Assembly (NCBI GenBank): GCA_022508825.1
Contig: JAFLUI010000018.1
Coordinates: 1 to 32,349 of the forward strand
Direction of reading: 5' to 3'
Origin: Oscillospiraceae bacterium
Lineage (GTDB): Bacteria; Bacillota; Clostridia; Oscillospirales; Ruminococcaceae
DNA: 32,349 nucleotides
The number at the start of each line of letters is the position of its first letter. Position 1 is the stretch's first letter. A program made the translations under genes and the position numbers. Below the pieces are notes generated by a model that saw only the letters and a list, made by a program, of their open reading frames with translations, did not search any database and had not been told where the DNA came from. Positions 32,321-32,349 of the stretch are shown here, one piece after another.

Positions 32321-32349
32321 ATGACAAAAACGACCTCCTATGGTATAAT
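32321..32349 (+). promoter_or_regulatory. Promoter at the window end
   Basis: ATGACA (32321-32326), a 17-base spacer and an extended -10 TGGTATAAT ending at the last base of the window. It should drive a gene that lies outside. Confidence 0.55.

Noticed and set aside
1-32349. tRNA, rRNA, insertion sequence or transposase genes
   Set aside because: None recognised on either strand by reading; no inverted-repeat-bounded transposase ORF is present.

Overview
The window looks like chromosome of a Gram-positive, Clostridia-type bacterium. Shine-Dalgarno sites are strong and close to AAGGAGG, and promoters are TTGAAA-17-TATAAT. The chromosomal genes are walJ, rlmH, murA and fhs, and there are secreted proteins with glucan/choline-binding-like Trp/Tyr repeats. 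A Ruminococcus-like (Oscillospiraceae) host is my inference, not something I can prove here.

Positions 1-21.9 kb are the structural half of a siphophage-type prophage. From a promoter at 3729-3757 the plus strand carries: a small membrane/coiled-coil protein, a terminase pair, an SPP1-type portal, a very short scaffold, the major capsid protein, three head-tail joining proteins, the tail tube, two tail assembly chaperones, a tape measure protein (TMP), tail tip/hub proteins, two chimeric fibre-like proteins, an amidase endolysin and an r1t-type holin. This promoter carries two LexA (SOS) box sequences, so the packaging/structural operon appears to be under direct host SOS control. No integrase, repressor or replication gene is in view; the left end lies outside the window.

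The most unusual part is a module present twice, at 70-3688 and 11295-17418. Each copy has a minus-strand terminator, then one or more minus-strand 'moron' genes, then a plus-strand TMP. The morons each have their own sigma-A promoter, and most have a terminator. The TMP has an AT-rich N-terminal half unique to that copy, joined at the same place to a shared C-terminal half of about 410 residues. The left copy ends 15 bp into a relic of the next tail gene. The morons encode two related lipoproteins (one a tandem duplication), two PH-like/SHOCT proteins with near-identical C-termini, and a protein with an N-terminal zinc ribbon and two RanBP2-like zinc fingers. Lipoproteins beside tape measures suggest a superinfection-exclusion cassette, because the lipoprotein of Streptococcus phage TP-J34 acts on the TMP of incoming phage. 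This is a hypothesis.

The prophage ends at a shared bidirectional terminator, a few bases from the 3' end of rlmH. To the right are rlmH and walJ (minus strand), murA, three secreted repeat proteins built from one repeating two-part module (2, 3 and 1 copies), and fhs with a terminator hairpin in its leader. The last six bases of the window are the -10 box of a further promoter.
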